Assembly: GCF_049803795.1 (NCBI RefSeq)
Contig: NZ_JBNAGJ010000006.1
Coordinates: 115,496-179,495 of the forward strand
Direction of reading: 5' to 3'
Length of the DNA stretch: 64,000 nt
DNA from: Thalassobius sp002708925
Lineage (GTDB): Bacteria; Pseudomonadota; Alphaproteobacteria; Rhodobacterales; Rhodobacteraceae
Shown here: positions 8,373-16,967 of the stretch, piece by piece
Position numbering within the stretch: the stretch's first letter is position 1
How the letters are laid out: each line of letters starts with the position of its first letter
Made by a program: the position numbers and the translations under genes
The notes under the pieces: generated by a model
Database searches by the model: none
What the model was told of the DNA's origin: nothing
The model's input: only the letters and a program-made list of their open reading frames with translations

Positions 8373-9434
8373 ATGATGACAGCCTTCACATGTAACCTGA
8401 ACCCTGCCCGGATCGTGTTCGGGCAGGGGGCTCTGACCAAGGTCGCCGAGGAAATCCGCAGCCAGGGCTGCGCGCGGGCGCTAATCCTTTCGACGCCGTT
8501 TCAGGCGGCGGATGCGCAGGCGTTGGCGGCGGATCTGGGCGATCTGGCGGCGGGCGTTTTCGCGCAGGCCGCGATGCACACGCCCGTTTCTGTGACGCAA
8601 CAGGCGCTTGATGCCTATAAGCAGGCCGGAGCCGATTGCGTTGTGGCTTTGGGGGGCGGGTCTACTGTCGGCCTGGGCAAGGCGATCGCCTATCGGAACG
8701 ATTGTCCGCAGATCGTGGTGGCAACGACCTATGCCGGGTCCGAAGTGACGCCGATTCTGGGCCAGACCGAGGACGGACTGAAAACCACGCTGCGGGACGC
8801 CCGCGTACTGCCCGAGGTCGTGATCTACGACCCGGCGCTAACATTGGGCCTGCCGGTCGCGATGAGCGTGACCTCGGGTCTGAACGCGATGGCTCACGCG
8901 GTCGAGGCCGTCTATGCGCAGGATCGCAACCCGGTGTCCTCGCTACAGGCGGTCGAGGGCGTGCGGGCGTTGCGCGACGCGCTGCTGGTGATCGTAGAGC
9001 AGCCGCAGGACATGGCCGCCCGCGCGCAGGCGCTGTACGGATCGTGGCTGTGTGGGACGGTGCTGGGCACCGTCGGCATGGCGCTGCATCACAAGATTTG
9101 CCACACGCTGGGCGGCTCGTTCGATCTGCCCCATGCCGAAACCCACGCGATCATGCTGCCGCACACAGCGGCCTTCAACGCCTCCGCAGCCGAGGCGGAA
9201 ACCCGGCCCCTGGCGGATCTGTTCGGGGGGGATCTGGGCGCCGGCCTATGGGACTTTGCCAAGCGATTGGGTGCGCCTCTGGCGTTGAAAGATCTGGGCC
9301 TGCACGTGGCGGATCTGGACAGGGCCGCCGATCTGGCCACGCAAAACCCCTATTGGAACCCGCGCCCCGTGGAGCGCCCGGCAATTCGGGCCTTGCTGCA
9401 ACGCGCCTGGGAGGGCGCGCGGCCAACGGAGTGA
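8373..9434 (+). CDS. Maleylacetate reductase (iron-type alcohol dehydrogenase family)
   Basis: A 353-residue NAD(P)H-dependent reductase converting maleylacetate to 3-oxoadipate. Family marks are GGGSTVGLGKAIA (dinucleotide binding), TTYAGSEVTPILG, NAMAHAVEAVYA and the HHKICHTLGG segment, all typical of MacA/TftE/GraC enzymes. Two adjacent ATG codons (8373 and 8376) are possible starts and neither has a strong ribosome binding site, which suggests coupling to the hydroxylase gene 14 bases upstream. It follows hydroxyquinol ring cleavage in the same operon and feeds the pcaIJF enzymes. Confidence 0.92.
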   Translation: MMTAFTCNLNPARIVFGQGALTKVAEEIRSQGCARALILSTPFQAADAQALAADLGDLAAGVFAQAAMHTPVSVTQQALDAYKQAGADCVVALGGGSTVGLGKAIAYRNDCPQIVVATTYAGSEVTPILGQTEDGLKTTLRDARVLPEVVIYDPALTLGLPVAMSVTSGLNAMAHAVEAVYAQDRNPVSSLQAVEGVRALRDALLVIVEQPQDMAARAQALYGSWLCGTVLGTVGMALHHKICHTLGGSFDLPHAETHAIMLPHTAAFNASAAEAETRPLADLFGGDLGAGLWDFAKRLGAPLALKDLGLHVADLDRAADLATQNPYWNPRPVERPAIRALLQRAWEGARPTE

Positions 9435-9465
9435 TCAAACACAATCGCATCAGGGAGGAGACAAG

Positions 9466-10731
9466 ATGCTTACCAGACGTACACTGCTTAAAACCGGGGC
9501 TGCCGCGGCAGCCAGCACCCTGGCCATGCCGGCCCTGGCCAAGAACACGCCAATCAAGATCGGCTATGTTAGCCCGCAATCGGGGCCTCTGTCGGCTTTT
9601 TCCGAGGCCGACGACTATATGATCGCGCAATTCACCAAGACGGCGGCGGCTCAGGGCCTGAATGTCGAGGTGGTGGTCAAGGACAGCCAGTCCAACCCCA
9701 ACCGCGCCGCCGATGTGGCGCGTGAACTGATCGTCCGCGATGAGGTGAACCTGATCTGCGTTGCCTCGACGCCGGAAACCACAAACCCTGTCTGTACCAT
9801 CGCCGAAGCCGAAGAAGTGCCGGTGATTTCCTCGGTCGCGCCGTGGCAGCCGTGGTTCATCGGTCAGCAGGGCAATCCGGGCGATCCGGCCAGCTGGCAG
9901 GAATTCGATTATGTGTACCACTTCTTCTGGGGGCTGGAGGATAACGTCAGCGTTTTCCTGAACATGTGGAACAGTCTGGATACCAATAAGGTGCTGGGCG
10001 CGCTGTGGCCCAATGACGGCGACGGCAACGCCTGGTCTAGCGGTGTCGGAATGCCACCGGCTGCGGCTGCGGCGGGCTATCAGGTGATTGATCCGGGCCG
10101 GTATCAGAACCTGACCGACGATTTCAGCGCGCAGATCAACGCGTTCAAACAGGCGAATGCCGACATTTTCACCGGCATCCCGATTCCGCCGGATTTCACC
10201 ACGTTCTGGACGCAGGCACGCCAGCAGGGGTTCACGCCCAAGATTGCCTCGGTTGCCAAGGCGCTGCTGTTCCCCGAAACCATCGGGCAGCTGGGCGATC
10301 TGGGCCATAATCTCAGCTGCGAGGTCTACTGGACCCCGGAATTCCCCTACAGCTCGTCCCTGACCGGCGAAAGCAACCGCGATCTGGCCGCCGGGTTCGA
10401 GGCCGCGGCAGGTCGCCGCTGGACCCAGCCGGTGGGCTTTACCCATGCGCTGTTCGAGGTGGCCGCCGATGCGATCAAACGCGCGGATGACCCCACCGAT
10501 GGCGACGCGCTGGCCGAGGCCGTGGCCGCAACGAACCTGAACACGGTGGTCGGCAACATCGGCTGGGGCAAGGATAACCTGCCGCCTTTTGCCCGCAAGA
10601 ACGTGGCCAAGACCCCGCTGGTGGGCGGTCAATGGCGGCGTCAGGACGATGGCAGCTATGACCTTGTGATCGTCGAAAACGGCAACGCCCCGGACATTCC
10701 GGTGGGCGGCGCTTTCGAAGCCATCGCCTGA
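9466..10731 (+). CDS. ABC transporter substrate-binding protein, Liv type, for an aromatic ligand
   Basis: A 421-residue periplasmic binding protein of the branched-chain amino acid type (peripla_BP_6). The first 25 residues, MLTRRTLLKTGAAAAAS and onward, make a twin-arginine-like signal ending at ALA. The mature start (IKIGYVSPQSGPLSAFSE) is the usual ligand-pocket strand. A GGGAGGAGACAAG ribosome binding site precedes the ATG. It lies inside the hydroxyquinol operon, between the reductase and the other four transporter genes, so its ligand is probably the aromatic substrate of the operon rather than an amino acid. A strong stem-loop follows the stop. Confidence 0.87.
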   Translation: MLTRRTLLKTGAAAAASTLAMPALAKNTPIKIGYVSPQSGPLSAFSEADDYMIAQFTKTAAAQGLNVEVVVKDSQSNPNRAADVARELIVRDEVNLICVASTPETTNPVCTIAEAEEVPVISSVAPWQPWFIGQQGNPGDPASWQEFDYVYHFFWGLEDNVSVFLNMWNSLDTNKVLGALWPNDGDGNAWSSGVGMPPAAAAAGYQVIDPGRYQNLTDDFSAQINAFKQANADIFTGIPIPPDFTTFWTQARQQGFTPKIASVAKALLFPETIGQLGDLGHNLSCEVYWTPEFPYSSSLTGESNRDLAAGFEAAAGRRWTQPVGFTHALFEVAADAIKRADDPTDGDALAEAVAATNLNTVVGNIGWGKDNLPPFARKNVAKTPLVGGQWRRQDDGSYDLVIVENGNAPDIPVGGAFEAIA

Positions 10732-10737
10732 GGTCAA

Positions 10738-10767
10738 GGCATCGGCGGCGGTGGTGCCGCCGGTGCC
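10738..10767 (+). terminator. Stem-loop after the binding-protein gene
   Basis: GGCATCGGCGGC (10738-10749) and GCCGCCGGTGCC (10756-10767) pair over 12 positions, 11 of them Watson-Crick and one G-U, with a six-base loop. It starts seven bases after the stop and lies within the operon, as with the other binding-protein genes in this window. Confidence 0.6.
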
Positions 10768-10786
10768 TGCAATAGGAAACGCGCAC

Positions 10787-11506
10787 ATGTCCATACTTTC
10801 ACTGAACTCCGTGTCGAAATCCTTCGGCGCGCTCAAGGTCACCGATGACGTCAGTTTTGACGTGGCCCCCGGCGAAGCTTTGGGGATCATCGGCCCCAAC
10901 GGGGCCGGGAAATCGACGCTCTTTAACCTGATCACGGGCAATATCCGTGCCGACGCGGGGCAAATCGTGCTGGATGGGCGCGATGTGACACGCGACACGC
11001 CCATGCAGCGGGTGCAGGCGGGGGTGGGGCGGTCCTTCCAGATTCCGCAGCCCTTCACGCATCTGTCCGTCTACGAAAACCTGATGGTCGCGGCGCAATT
11101 CGGCGGCGGGCATCACGGGGCCGAGGCCGGGCAGTTCTGCATGGATATTCTGGACCGCACCGGCCTGGCGGACGAGGCCGAGAGCGCCTCGGGCGGGTTG
11201 TCACTGCTGCAACGCAAGCGGCTGGAACTGGCGCGGGCGATGGCGACCTCGCCGCGCCTGATCCTGCTGGATGAAATCGCGGGCGGGTTAACGGACGCGG
11301 AATGCGGCGCATTGATCGACACGATCAAGGGCATCCATGCCGAGGGCACCGCGATCATCTGGATCGAACATGTACTGCACGCGCTGACCTCGGTGGTCGA
11401 GCGGCTGATGGTGCTGAATTTCGGCCAGATGCTGATGATTGGCGAGCCCGCCGAGGTGATGGAGGCCCGCGCCGTCAAGGAAATCTATCTGGGGATCGAA
11501 GTATGA
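10787..11506 (+). CDS. ABC transporter ATPase, LivG type
   Basis: A 239-residue ATPase of the Liv-type importer. Walker A is GPNGAGKSTLFNL near residues 37-49, Walker B is LILLDEIAGGL, and the switch region is IWIEHVLHAL. The ABC signature reads LSLLQRKRLELARAM rather than LSGGQ, a divergence common in LivG proteins. I chose the ATG at 10787, which has AGGA upstream, over an in-frame ATG at 10751 that would lie in the intergenic stem-loop. Its stop overlaps the next start (ATGA at 11503-11506). Confidence 0.9.
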   Translation: MSILSLNSVSKSFGALKVTDDVSFDVAPGEALGIIGPNGAGKSTLFNLITGNIRADAGQIVLDGRDVTRDTPMQRVQAGVGRSFQIPQPFTHLSVYENLMVAAQFGGGHHGAEAGQFCMDILDRTGLADEAESASGGLSLLQRKRLELARAMATSPRLILLDEIAGGLTDAECGALIDTIKGIHAEGTAIIWIEHVLHALTSVVERLMVLNFGQMLMIGEPAEVMEARAVKEIYLGIEV

Positions 11507-12216
11507 GCGACGTTCTACTGTCCACGCACGATCTGACGGCGCATTACGGGGATTTCCAGGCCCTGTTCGGCGTCGATATCGAACTGCGCCGGGGGGAAAC
11601 CGTGGCGATCATCGGGGCCAATGGCGCGGGCAAAACCACGCTGATGCGGGCCATCACCGGCCTGTTGCCCCACGCGCCGGATGCGATCCGGTTCAACGGT
11701 GAAAATATTGGCGCGCTCAGTGCGCCCGAGGTGCTGGAGCGCGGGATTTCCATGGTGCCCGAGGGACGCAAGCTGTTTCCCTCGCTCAGCGTCGAGGAAA
11801 ACCTGATGATTGGTGCGCATAAGCGCAAGGGCAACGGCTATTGGACGCTGGAAACCGTCTATGACATCGTGCCCGCCCTGCGCGAGCGTCGCCATCATCC
11901 GGGCACCGCCCTGTCGGGCGGACAACAGCAGATGGTGGCCATAGGCCGCGCGCTGATGTCCAACCCCGAGGTGCTGCTGTGCGATGAAATCAGCCTGGGT
12001 CTGGCGCCGGTGGTGATCAAGGAGATCTACGCCTCTTTCCCGAAGATCAAGGAAAGCGGGGCCTCGATTGTCGTGGTGGAGCAGGACATCGGTCAGGCAC
12101 TGAAAGTGGCCGACCGGGTCTATTGCATGATGGAGGGGCGCGTCACCCTGCAAGGCACCCCGGCAGAGCTGTCACGCGACGACATCCACAACGCCTATTT
12201 CGGAGTAAGCGCATGA
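11503..12216 (+). CDS. ABC transporter ATPase, LivF type
   Basis: A 237-residue ATPase. Walker A is GANGAGKTTLMRA, the signature is canonical (ALSGGQQQMVAIGRAL), and Walker B is VLLCDEISLGLAP, as in LivF. The start at 11503 is fixed by ATGA overlap with the LivG-type gene; a longer frame reading upstream inside that gene is not coding. Its end overlaps the next permease start by four bases. It would pair with the LivG-type ATPase on the cytoplasmic side of the permease dimer. Confidence 0.92.
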   Translation: MSDVLLSTHDLTAHYGDFQALFGVDIELRRGETVAIIGANGAGKTTLMRAITGLLPHAPDAIRFNGENIGALSAPEVLERGISMVPEGRKLFPSLSVEENLMIGAHKRKGNGYWTLETVYDIVPALRERRHHPGTALSGGQQQMVAIGRALMSNPEVLLCDEISLGLAPVVIKEIYASFPKIKESGASIVVVEQDIGQALKVADRVYCMMEGRVTLQGTPAELSRDDIHNAYFGVSA

Positions 12217-13076
12217 TCTGGGTCGATACAATCGTGCAGGGCATCCTGCTAGGCGGTCTTTACGCCCTGTTCGCAGCGGGTCTGAGCCTGGTTTTTGGCA
12301 TTATGCGGCTGGTCAATCTGGCTCATGGAGACCTGATCGTGCTGGGCGCGTTCCTGATCCTGATGGCCGCGACGGCGCTGGGGCTGCATCCGTTTCTGGC
12401 GGTTCTGATCGCTGCGCCGGTGATGTTCGTTCTGGGCTGGGCCTTGCAGACATGGGTTCTGAACCGGGTGCTGGGCGATGATATTCTGCCGCCGCTGCTG
12501 GTGACTTTCGGCTTGTCGGTCGTGATCCAGAACGCCTTGTTGGAGGGGTTCAGCGCCGACAGTCAGAAACTGTCCGCCGGCGGGATCGAGGCTGCCTCGA
12601 TTTCCCTGGGGCCGGTGACGGTGGGGGTGATGCCCCTGTTGACGCTGGCCTCGGCTGTGGTGGTGATTTTCGGGTTGAACCAGCTGTTTTACCGCACCGC
12701 TTTGGGGCGGGCGTTCCGGGCGACTTCGGATGATGCGGTGACGGCGGGGCTGATGGGGATTCGTCCGCAGAACGTCTTTGCCATTGCCACCGGGATTGCG
12801 ATGGTCGTGGCGACGATTGCGGCGCTTTACCTGGGTATCCGCGCCAATTTCGACCCCTCCATCGGCCCTGCGCGCCTGATCTACGCTTTTGAGGCGGTGA
12901 TTATCGGCGGGCTGGGCAGCCTGTGGGGTACGCTGGCGGGCGGTATCGTGATCGGAGTCGCGCAGGCTCTGGGCGCGGCAATCAATCCTGAATGGCAGAT
13001 CCTGGCGGGGCATGTGGCCTTTGTCGTTATCCTGCTGGTGCGCCCGCGCGGCCTGTTCCCGCGTGCGAATGACTGA
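12213..13076 (+). CDS. ABC transporter permease, LivH type
   Basis: A 287-residue membrane protein with about eight hydrophobic helices. The start MIWVDTIVQGILLGGLYAL and the segment RLVNLAHGDLIVLGAF are typical of LivH, and the family's C-terminal VIIGGLGSLWGTLAGGI is present. The ATG at 12213 overlaps the stop of the LivF-type gene. It forms the channel with the LivM-type permease encoded ten bases downstream. Confidence 0.92.
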   Translation: MIWVDTIVQGILLGGLYALFAAGLSLVFGIMRLVNLAHGDLIVLGAFLILMAATALGLHPFLAVLIAAPVMFVLGWALQTWVLNRVLGDDILPPLLVTFGLSVVIQNALLEGFSADSQKLSAGGIEAASISLGPVTVGVMPLLTLASAVVVIFGLNQLFYRTALGRAFRATSDDAVTAGLMGIRPQNVFAIATGIAMVVATIAALYLGIRANFDPSIGPARLIYAFEAVIIGGLGSLWGTLAGGIVIGVAQALGAAINPEWQILAGHVAFVVILLVRPRGLFPRAND

Positions 13077-13085
13077 GGTGCAAAG

Positions 13086-14111
13086 ATGAGCAAGACACAA
13101 AAAACCAATCTGATGCGCCTGCTGGGGCTGGGGGCTGTGATACTGCTGGCGCTGGTGCCGGTGATCGGAACCCGCGCGGCTGTGCAGGATCTGTTCATGG
13201 TGATGACCATGCTGGTGCTGGCGCTGAACTGGAACATGCTGGCGGGATTTGCGGGGCTGGTTTCCGTCGGGCAGCAGGCTTTCGTGGGCGTGGGGGCTTA
13301 TGCAATGTTCGGCGCTGTGATCCTGTGGGAGATGGACCCTCTGGTGGGGATTTTGATCGGCGGGCTGGCGGCCTTTGCCCTGTCCATCCCGATGGCGTTT
13401 TTCACCTTCCGCCTGAACGGGGCCTATTTCGCCATCGGCACCTGGGTCGTGTCTGAAATCGTCCGGCTGAGCCTGGCGCAATGGAAGGCCCTGGGCGGCG
13501 GCACCGGCACATCGCTGCCCAAGGGCACCACGAAAACCATGTTCGGTGTGCCTCAGATCAAGGACATGCTGGATGTCAGCTCGGCTGCGGCGGCGGATGC
13601 GCTGACCTATTGGCTGGCTCTGGTGCTGGCGCTTGCGACGCTGGGGATCAGCTATGCCTTTTTGCGCTCGCGTATGGGGCTGGGGCTTCAGGCGATCCGC
13701 GACAATGCCGAGGCGGCGCGCTCTGTCGGTGTCGATCCCACCCGGCTGAAGGCGCTGGTGTTTTTGCTGACGGGGTTCGGCACCGGCCTGTGCGGGGCGC
13801 TGCTGTTCATCCAGATCACCCGCGTCACGCCCGAGGCCGCCTTCTCGGTCGTGGACTGGACCGCCTTTGTGATCTTCATCACCGTGATCGGCGGTATCGG
13901 TACGCTGCCCGGCCCCATCGTTGGTGTGATCGTCTTTTACGCCCTGCAACGCCTGCTGGCCGATTACGGCACCGTTTACCTGATTGTCCTGGGGCTGATC
14001 GGCATTGCCATCATGCTGTTTGCCCGCCGTGGCCTGTGGGGGCTGTTTACGGACCGAACCGGGCTTGAGCTATTGCCGCTGCGTCAGACCCCTCCGCAAC
14101 CGGCCAAATAA
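13086..14111 (+). CDS. ABC transporter permease, LivM type
   Basis: A 341-residue membrane protein with about nine to ten hydrophobic helices. Typical LivM segments are LNWNMLAGFAGLVSVGQQAF, RDNAEAARSVGVDPTRLK and TVIGGIGTLPGPIVGVI. It completes the five-component importer of the hydroxyquinol operon and is followed 28 bases later by the ring-cleavage dioxygenase gene, which supports aromatic uptake as the transporter's role. Confidence 0.92.
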   Translation: MSKTQKTNLMRLLGLGAVILLALVPVIGTRAAVQDLFMVMTMLVLALNWNMLAGFAGLVSVGQQAFVGVGAYAMFGAVILWEMDPLVGILIGGLAAFALSIPMAFFTFRLNGAYFAIGTWVVSEIVRLSLAQWKALGGGTGTSLPKGTTKTMFGVPQIKDMLDVSSAAAADALTYWLALVLALATLGISYAFLRSRMGLGLQAIRDNAEAARSVGVDPTRLKALVFLLTGFGTGLCGALLFIQITRVTPEAAFSVVDWTAFVIFITVIGGIGTLPGPIVGVIVFYALQRLLADYGTVYLIVLGLIGIAIMLFARRGLWGLFTDRTGLELLPLRQTPPQPAK

Positions 14112-14139
14112 ACGCGCGACCCTTATGAAAGGAACCGAC

Positions 14140-14988
14140 ATGACCAAGTATTTTACCGAAGAGGGCTCTGTCGAGGCGGTAAACGCCCGTATGGGGGATG
14201 GCATCAATCCCCGCCTGAAACAGGTGATGGCCAGCCTGATCCAGCATCTGCACGCCTTTGCCAAGGATATCGACCTGACCCAGGAAGAATGGGATCTGGC
14301 CATAGATTTCCTGACGAAAACCGGGCAGATCTGCTCGGACGAGCGGCAAGAGTTCATCCTGCTGTCCGATGTGTTGGGCTTTTCGATGCTGGTGGATGCG
14401 ATCAACAATCGCCGCCCGGCGGGGGCCACCGAAAACACCGTTTACGGCCCGTTCCATGTGCTGAACGCGCCGATCCGTCAGATGGGTGACACCATCAGCC
14501 TGGATGGCAAAGGCGAGCGGTGCCTCTATGAGGGCCGGGTCATCGACATCCATGGCGAACCGCTTGAAGGCGCCTGCGTCGATGTCTGGAGCGACAATGC
14601 CGATGGGTTCTATGACGTGCAGCAGCCCGGCATCCAGCCGCAATGGAACAATCGCGGGCGGTTCATCACCGGCAAGGACGGGGTGTATCGTTTCTATGGG
14701 ATCAAACCTGTCAGCTATCCCATCCCCGACGATGGCCCGGTGGGCAAAATGCTGGGCGCGTTGGGGCGGCACCCGTATCGGCCGGCGCATATGCACTATC
14801 TGGTGACCGCGCCGGGGCATCAGAAAATCGTCACGCATACGTTTGTGGGCGATGACGAATATATCGGTGACGACACTGTGTTCGGGGTCAAGGAAACTCT
14901 GGTGGCGCCGTTTGAGCATATCAATGATGGCGATACGATCTGGCGCTCGCCTTTTGATTTCGTGATGGTCCCCGAGGGTGAAGCCTGA
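14140..14988 (+). CDS. Hydroxyquinol 1,2-dioxygenase (intradiol)
   Basis: A 282-residue intradiol dioxygenase that cleaves hydroxyquinol to 3-hydroxy-cis,cis-muconate (the enol form of maleylacetate). An N-terminal helical dimerisation region (about 1-95) precedes the catalytic beta-sandwich. By spacing, the Fe(III) ligands should be Tyr158 (DGFYDV), Tyr193 (VSYPIP), His217 and His219 (PAHMHY). The ENTVYGPFHV segment is typical of hydroxyquinol enzymes as opposed to catechol or protocatechuate enzymes. I chose the ATG at 14140, after GAAAGGAACCGAC. Placement with maleylacetate reductase in one operon supports the assignment. Confidence 0.92.
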   Translation: MTKYFTEEGSVEAVNARMGDGINPRLKQVMASLIQHLHAFAKDIDLTQEEWDLAIDFLTKTGQICSDERQEFILLSDVLGFSMLVDAINNRRPAGATENTVYGPFHVLNAPIRQMGDTISLDGKGERCLYEGRVIDIHGEPLEGACVDVWSDNADGFYDVQQPGIQPQWNNRGRFITGKDGVYRFYGIKPVSYPIPDDGPVGKMLGALGRHPYRPAHMHYLVTAPGHQKIVTHTFVGDDEYIGDDTVFGVKETLVAPFEHINDGDTIWRSPFDFVMVPEGEA

Positions 14989-15060
14989 CGTCCGGCGGGC
15001 AATAGCGGGCGGGGCGCGAGGTCTTGGATCGTGCGCCGCCCGGTTGAGAAGGGAATGGAT

Positions 15061-15393
15061 ATGCCGAACCTGAAAATCTATGTAGACGAGACAGTCGATC
15101 CCAGAAGTCGCCAGGCGCTGCGCGCTGGCTTGCAGGATGTGCAGGACATGCTGTGCCGGGATCTGTCGGTGCCCGTTGCCGCGTGCCAGCTGAACATCGT
15201 TGCGGTGACTGGGCTACCCGATCAGCCTTTGGTGAACGCTGAAATTCAGATCCTGGCCAAACCGGACAGAACGCCGGATATGGTCAGGGCTGTTTGTCAG
15301 AACCTGCAAGACCACCTGACCCAGGCCTGCGGAACCCCCGCAGCAATACGCGCCAGCGCGCTGGACCCGGAAACATACATCGCCTTGAAATAA
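15061..15393 (+). CDS. Tautomerase-superfamily protein with N-terminal proline
   Basis: A 110-residue protein beginning Met-Pro-Asn-Leu-Lys-Ile-Tyr-Val. After Met removal Pro would be residue 1, the catalytic base of the tautomerase superfamily (4-oxalocrotonate tautomerase, CHMI, MIF). Its length, about twice that of short 4-OT subunits, suits the CHMI/MIF-like group. The ATG at 15061 follows GAGAAGGG at good spacing, better than the ATG at 15055. It is the last gene of the hydroxyquinol operon, so its likely role is conversion of the enol 3-hydroxymuconate to maleylacetate, or handling of a related keto-enol intermediate. Function is inferred; no close family name was recognised. Confidence 0.7.
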   Translation: MPNLKIYVDETVDPRSRQALRAGLQDVQDMLCRDLSVPVAACQLNIVAVTGLPDQPLVNAEIQILAKPDRTPDMVRAVCQNLQDHLTQACGTPAAIRASALDPETYIALK

Positions 15394-16149
15394 CTATAAA
15401 ATTCTGGAAAGCCCGGTCTGTACGCTTAGCAGCGGAGGCAGGAAATCGCGCACCAGGGTGCTGGGGTCTTCGGCCGCCGCCATCCCGGTGTTCAACGCAG
15501 CGACCGTACGGTTTTTGGCATCTACCAGCGGCACGGCAAGCGAACGCAGCCCCATCTCGATTTCCTGATCGTTGACCGAGTAACCATCCGCGCGGATCTG
15601 TGCCAGCCTTTCCATGATTGTGTCGGGGTCCGATAGGGTGCGGGGGGTGCGCGGCGACAGATCGGACGCGTCCAGAACGGCGCGGGCTTGCTCGGCCGGA
15701 AGGCTTGCCAGCAGCACCCGCCCCATGGATGTGCAATGGGCGGGCAAGCGGGATCCGGGCATCAACCCGATAGACATCACTCGTTTTTGCGCAGCGCGCG
15801 CGATATAGATGATCTCGGTTCCGTCCAGAATGGAAACCGAGCACGACTGACCGATCTGTTCGGCCAGCTGATCCAGCCAGGGCTGCACGATCTGCGGCAG
15901 CGGCATGGCGGACAAGGCGCCCAGCCCCAGGCGCAGGGCCCGTGGCGTCAGGCTGAAGAATTTCCCGTCGTAATTGGCATATCCGCCATGATGCAGCGTC
16001 AGCAGGCAGCGCCGGGCAGTGGCGCGGTCGAATCCGGTCTGCCCCGCAACGTCGGAAATAGTAAGCCGCGCGGTCTGGCCATCGAAACATTCAAGCACCT
16101 GAAGCCCTTTTAACAGGGATGCGATGGTGTCGGTCGGTTTGTTCGTCAT
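15394..16149 (-). CDS. IclR-family regulator (PcaR/PobR-like)
   Basis: A 251-residue regulator. The N-terminal winged helix (TIASLLKGLQVLECF, then LTISDVAGQTGFDRATARRC) and C-terminal effector domain (GTEIIYIARA, PAHCTSMGRVLLA) are IclR hallmarks. It is convergent with, and directly abuts, the tautomerase gene (stops at 15393 and 15394), and is divergent from pcaIJF with 110 bases between the starts. IclR regulators of this group commonly activate 3-oxoadipate pathway genes in response to 3-oxoadipate or a related acid. Two upstream in-frame ATGs (16167, 16188) are possible; none has a strong ribosome binding site. Confidence 0.88.
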   Translation of the reverse strand: MTNKPTDTIASLLKGLQVLECFDGQTARLTISDVAGQTGFDRATARRCLLTLHHGGYANYDGKFFSLTPRALRLGLGALSAMPLPQIVQPWLDQLAEQIGQSCSVSILDGTEIIYIARAAQKRVMSIGLMPGSRLPAHCTSMGRVLLASLPAEQARAVLDASDLSPRTPRTLSDPDTIMERLAQIRADGYSVNDQEIEMGLRSLAVPLVDAKNRTVAALNTGMAAAEDPSTLVRDFLPPLLSVQTGLSRIL

Positions 16150-16194
16150 GCGAACTAAATTACTCATATATTGAACAAAGATCAACATGTGAAC
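16141..16194. promoter_or_regulatory. Probable IclR operator array between the regulator and pcaI
   Basis: GTTCG-N5-CGAAC forms a perfect inverted repeat at 16141-16155, overlapping the preferred regulator start codon. Two further copies of the half-site, TGAAC, lie at 16172-16176 and 16190-16194 in the same orientation as CGAAC, about 21 and 18 bases apart, roughly two helical turns. PcaU/PobR-type IclR sites are also built of repeated GTTCG-like elements, so this is a plausible site for autoregulation and pca activation. Confidence 0.5.
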
Positions 16195-16259
16195 AGTTTT
16201 CCTGGCGCGATACAGGTGTTGCGGCTAACCCGGTTACACAAACGAAGAAGGAGACTGGC

Positions 16260-16967
16260 ATGGATAAGGTGGTGCCCTCGCTTACCGAGGCGGTCGGGGA
16301 TATTCCCGACGGGGCCACGGTGATGATTGGCGGGTTCGGGGGATCGGGCGCTCCGATCGAGCTGATCCACGCGTTGATTGACCACGGCGCAAAGCATCTG
16401 ACCGTGGTGAACAACAACGCAGGCAACGGCCATGTCGGGCTGGCGGCGCTGATCGAACAGGGGCAGGTGGATAAGATCATCTGCTCGTTTCCGCGCTCGG
16501 CCGATCCGGTGGTGTTCAACGACGCCTACAAGGCCGGCAAGATCGAGCTGGAGCTGGTCCCGCAGGGCACGTTGGGCGAGCGTATTCGCGCGGGCGGTGC
16601 GGGTATTCCGGCGTTCTACACCCCCACCAGCGTCGGCACCGATCTGGCGCAGGGCAAGCCGACCGCCGCATTCGACGGGCGGGAATACGTGCAGGAACGG
16701 TGGCTGAAGGCGGATTATGCGCTGATCAAGGCGCAGCTGGGCGATGCCCATGGCAACCTGACCTATCGGATGGCCGCGCGGAACTTCAACCCGCTGATGG
16801 CCATGGCCGCAACCACCACCATTGTGCAGGTGTCCCAGATCGTGCCGTTGGGCGGGATTGACCCGGAAAACGTGGTCACGCCGGGCATATTCGTTGACCG
16901 CGTGGTGCATGTCGGCGCTCCGCAGCAAGAAGAAGTTCTGAACCGGGCAGAGGCCGTTTACCCATGA
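16260..16967 (+). CDS. pcaI: 3-oxoadipate CoA-transferase subunit A
   Basis: A 235-residue subunit of the enzyme that moves CoA from succinyl-CoA to 3-oxoadipate. The N-terminal GATVMIGGFGGSGAPIELI and VVNNNAGNGHVGLAALI are characteristic of the alpha subunit of family I CoA transferases. The start at 16260 has AGAAGGAGACTGGC in front. The stop overlaps the next start (ATGA at 16964-16967). With pcaJ and pcaF it forms an operon that finishes the 3-oxoadipate made by the hydroxyquinol operon upstream. Confidence 0.93.
   Translation: MDKVVPSLTEAVGDIPDGATVMIGGFGGSGAPIELIHALIDHGAKHLTVVNNNAGNGHVGLAALIEQGQVDKIICSFPRSADPVVFNDAYKAGKIELELVPQGTLGERIRAGGAGIPAFYTPTSVGTDLAQGKPTAAFDGREYVQERWLKADYALIKAQLGDAHGNLTYRMAARNFNPLMAMAATTTIVQVSQIVPLGGIDPENVVTPGIFVDRVVHVGAPQQEEVLNRAEAVYP

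Noticed and set aside
9175..11058. Very long open frame on the minus strand across the maleylacetate reductase, binding-protein and LivG genes
   Set aside because: It spans several plus-strand genes with clear motifs and shows no motif of its own; long antisense frames are expected at this GC content. The same applies to the minus-strand frames at 91-1143, 6721-8325, 12249-13949, 16988-18823, 22954-24792, 25439-27181 and 49484-51169.
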